Assembly (NCBI GenBank): GCA_900317065.1
Contig: ONFK01000078.1
Location: forward strand, 1-7,343
Direction: 5' to 3'
DNA: 7,343 nt
Origin: an uncultured Bacteroidales bacterium
Lineage (GTDB): Bacteria; Bacteroidota; Bacteroidia; Bacteroidales; UBA932
Positions 6,061 to 7,343 of this stretch are shown here, in pieces. Position numbers and translations under genes: made by a program. Under the pieces are notes generated by a model, which was given only the letters and a program-made list of their open reading frames with translations, did not search any database and was not told the origin of the DNA. Every line of letters starts with the position of its first letter. Within the stretch, counting starts at the first letter, position 1.

Positions 6061-6531
6061 ATGAAGATAGTTCTCCTTACGGTCGGAAAGACGGATGTCT
6101 CTTGGGTGAGGGAGGGGCTGCAGTTGTATGTGTCCCGCCTGCAGCATTATGCCCGTTTCGAACTCAGGGAGATCCCCGAACTCAAGAATACATCCTCCCT
6201 TAGCGAGGATCAGATAAAGACGAAAGAGGGCGCCGCGATCCTAAGGGAGAGCGCCGGAATGGAGATCATTCTTCTCGACGAACACGGCAGGGAGTTCCGC
6301 TCGCTGGAGTTCGCCGGATGGCTTCAGGACCGCATGTGCCACGGCGGAAAAGACATCTGCTTCGTAATAGGCGGGGCCTACGGCTTCAGCGCCGAGGTTT
6401 ACGCCGCAGCGGGCGGAAAGATATCTTTGGGCAAGATGACGTTCTCGCACCAGATGGTGAGAACGATTTTTGCAGAGCAGTTGTACAGGGCGTTTACCAT
6501 AATCAAAGGGGAACCCTACCATCACGAATGA
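6061..6531 (+). CDS. rlmH: 23S rRNA (pseudouridine1915-N3)-methyltransferase
   Basis: RlmH is a SPOUT-class methyltransferase that uses S-adenosylmethionine to methylate pseudouridine 1915 in helix 69 of 23S rRNA, late in ribosome assembly. The protein has 156 residues, the family's usual length. It begins with the typical MKIVLLTVGKTD, carries the cofactor-binding knot segment FVIGGAYGF (101-109) and ISLGKMTFSHQMVR, and ends with the conserved GEPYHHE, whose histidines lie in the substrate site. The ATG at 6061 is used rather than an in-frame TTG at 6052, because that TTG sits inside the -7 promoter box. Its TGA overlaps the next gene's ATG (ATGA), so the two are probably co-translated. Confidence 0.96.
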   Translation: MKIVLLTVGKTDVSWVREGLQLYVSRLQHYARFELREIPELKNTSSLSEDQIKTKEGAAILRESAGMEIILLDEHGREFRSLEFAGWLQDRMCHGGKDICFVIGGAYGFSAEVYAAAGGKISLGKMTFSHQMVRTIFAEQLYRAFTIIKGEPYHHE

Positions 6532-7343
6532 ACAGGCGCAAAGTAATGGATATCGTCGCAGGCTGCCTTCTTGCGGTCAGTCTGATTCTGCTGGGGCTTT
6601 CCAGTCTCGGCAGTTATCCCGCAAGGCGTGCGGATATGACTGCGGACAGGCTCGAACGTACGGTGAATCACCGTATGGCCGTGCTCGACCGTTACATCGC
6701 AAGCGCATTGGACCAGCCTTCCGACGAGTGGCTGCAACTGAAAGGCCTGCCGCAGGACATGGTCGTCTACCGTTATGTGGGCGATTCGCTGCAGAGCTGG
6801 TGCAACCGTTTCCCTGTGATGAACGACGATATCCGCTCCGGCGTGCTGGTAGACGCAATTGCAAATCCGCGCTCCCCGGGCAGGTCGCCGCTCGCGTCGA
6901 TCGGAAACGAAGTGTCTTTCTGCAATCTCGGGCCCAAGTGGTATCTGGCCAAATCCGTCGACAGCCTGGACGTGCACATCATAGCGGGCCTCGAGATAGT
7001 GAACAACAATTCCGCCGATCCTCTCCCGTACAGCATACAGCCCATCTCCTTCAGCGAGGGCAGGGAGGTCTGCGTCGGTGGGGTGCCCAAGTTCAAGCTC
7101 GTATACGACTCTCCGGGGCCCGTGATCGCCGTGAATCCCATCCTGCTTTTCCTCGCCCTCGGCATTTTCATCGTCTGCGGGTTTGTATTCCTCTACTCCA
7201 AGCCGTCCCTCAGGCGCTTCTGGATAGCGATACTGCCCATTTTCCCGATAATGATAGCCCTGCAGGTGTGGGGCCGCAGCATAAGTGGCGAGATTTCTGT
7301 TTTCTCTCCCACCGTGTATGCCGATTCGGGCATTTTCTATTCC
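6528..7343 (+). CDS. Membrane protein with large periplasmic region, probable sensor histidine kinase (5' part)
   Basis: The frame is open for 272 codons from the ATG at 6528 to the window edge, with no stop. The basic start MNRRK leads into a first membrane segment (about 9-28). A soluble stretch of about 170 residues follows, beginning with a helix rich in Arg and Asp (RADMTADRLERTVNHRMAVLDRYI) that resembles the membrane-proximal helices of sensor proteins. Two further membrane segments lie at about 204-223 and 231-249. After them comes ISVFSPTVYADSGIFYS, again probably outside the membrane. This arrangement and wording recall large multi-pass sensor kinases of Bacteroidales, but the kinase and ATPase domains would lie beyond the window and are not seen. 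It could instead be another multi-pass envelope protein. The ATGA overlap with rlmH places it in the rlmH transcript. Confidence 0.7.
   Translation, partial: MNRRKVMDIVAGCLLAVSLILLGLSSLGSYPARRADMTADRLERTVNHRMAVLDRYIASALDQPSDEWLQLKGLPQDMVVYRYVGDSLQSWCNRFPVMNDDIRSGVLVDAIANPRSPGRSPLASIGNEVSFCNLGPKWYLAKSVDSLDVHIIAGLEIVNNNSADPLPYSIQPISFSEGREVCVGGVPKFKLVYDSPGPVIAVNPILLFLALGIFIVCGFVFLYSKPSLRRFWIAILPIFPIMIALQVWGRSISGEISVFSPTVYADSGIFYS

Noticed and set aside
1..7343. Search for insertion sequences, CRISPR arrays, tRNA or rRNA genes and riboswitches.
   Set aside because: No regularly spaced repeats, transposase-like frames, tRNA-like T-loop/CCA patterns or long structured leaders were found; all gaps between genes are under 60 bases.

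Overview
The window looks like chromosomal housekeeping DNA from a member of the Bacteroidota, most likely a fairly GC-rich Bacteroidales relative; I cannot name the genus. The evidence is the family-specific style of several proteins (a cytidylate kinase with a GWSSTGKST P-loop, LptB, an NtrC-like regulator and a DUF4783-type secreted protein). It is supported by two promoters of the Bacteroidota form TTTG-N20-TAnnTTTG and by the near absence of Shine-Dalgarno sequences. No mobile element, CRISPR array, tRNA or rRNA gene is visible, and coding density is very high.

Layout. Positions 1-4928 hold five genes on the + strand that touch or overlap: the 3' part of dnaX (clamp-loader tau/gamma subunit), lptB (LPS export ATPase), an NtrC-type response regulator that has lost its DNA-binding domain and has an altered GAFTGA loop, cmk (cytidylate kinase) and ispH (last enzyme of the MEP isoprenoid pathway). 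The junctions are a 7-nt gap, ATGA, ATGA and TGATG, so the five probably form one translationally coupled transcript. A promoter overlapping the end of ispH then drives efp (elongation factor P). A bidirectional hairpin terminator separates efp from a convergent minus-strand gene for a small exported DUF4783-like protein. A 50-bp divergent intergenic region follows, with a promoter so close to the ATG of rlmH (23S rRNA methyltransferase) that its mRNA should be nearly leaderless. rlmH overlaps by ATGA a membrane protein gene that runs off the right edge and is probably a sensor histidine kinase.

The genes serve replication, envelope export, nucleotide supply, isoprenoid synthesis and translation. 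The least ordinary items are the HTH-less regulator tied to lptB, a strong Shine-Dalgarno sequence at that regulator's start, the leaderless rlmH promoter, an 18-residue low-complexity insertion carrying an A7 run in IspH, and the possible sensor at the right end. I do not see a clear new system; the best candidate for unexplored biology is the regulator and its possible membrane partner.
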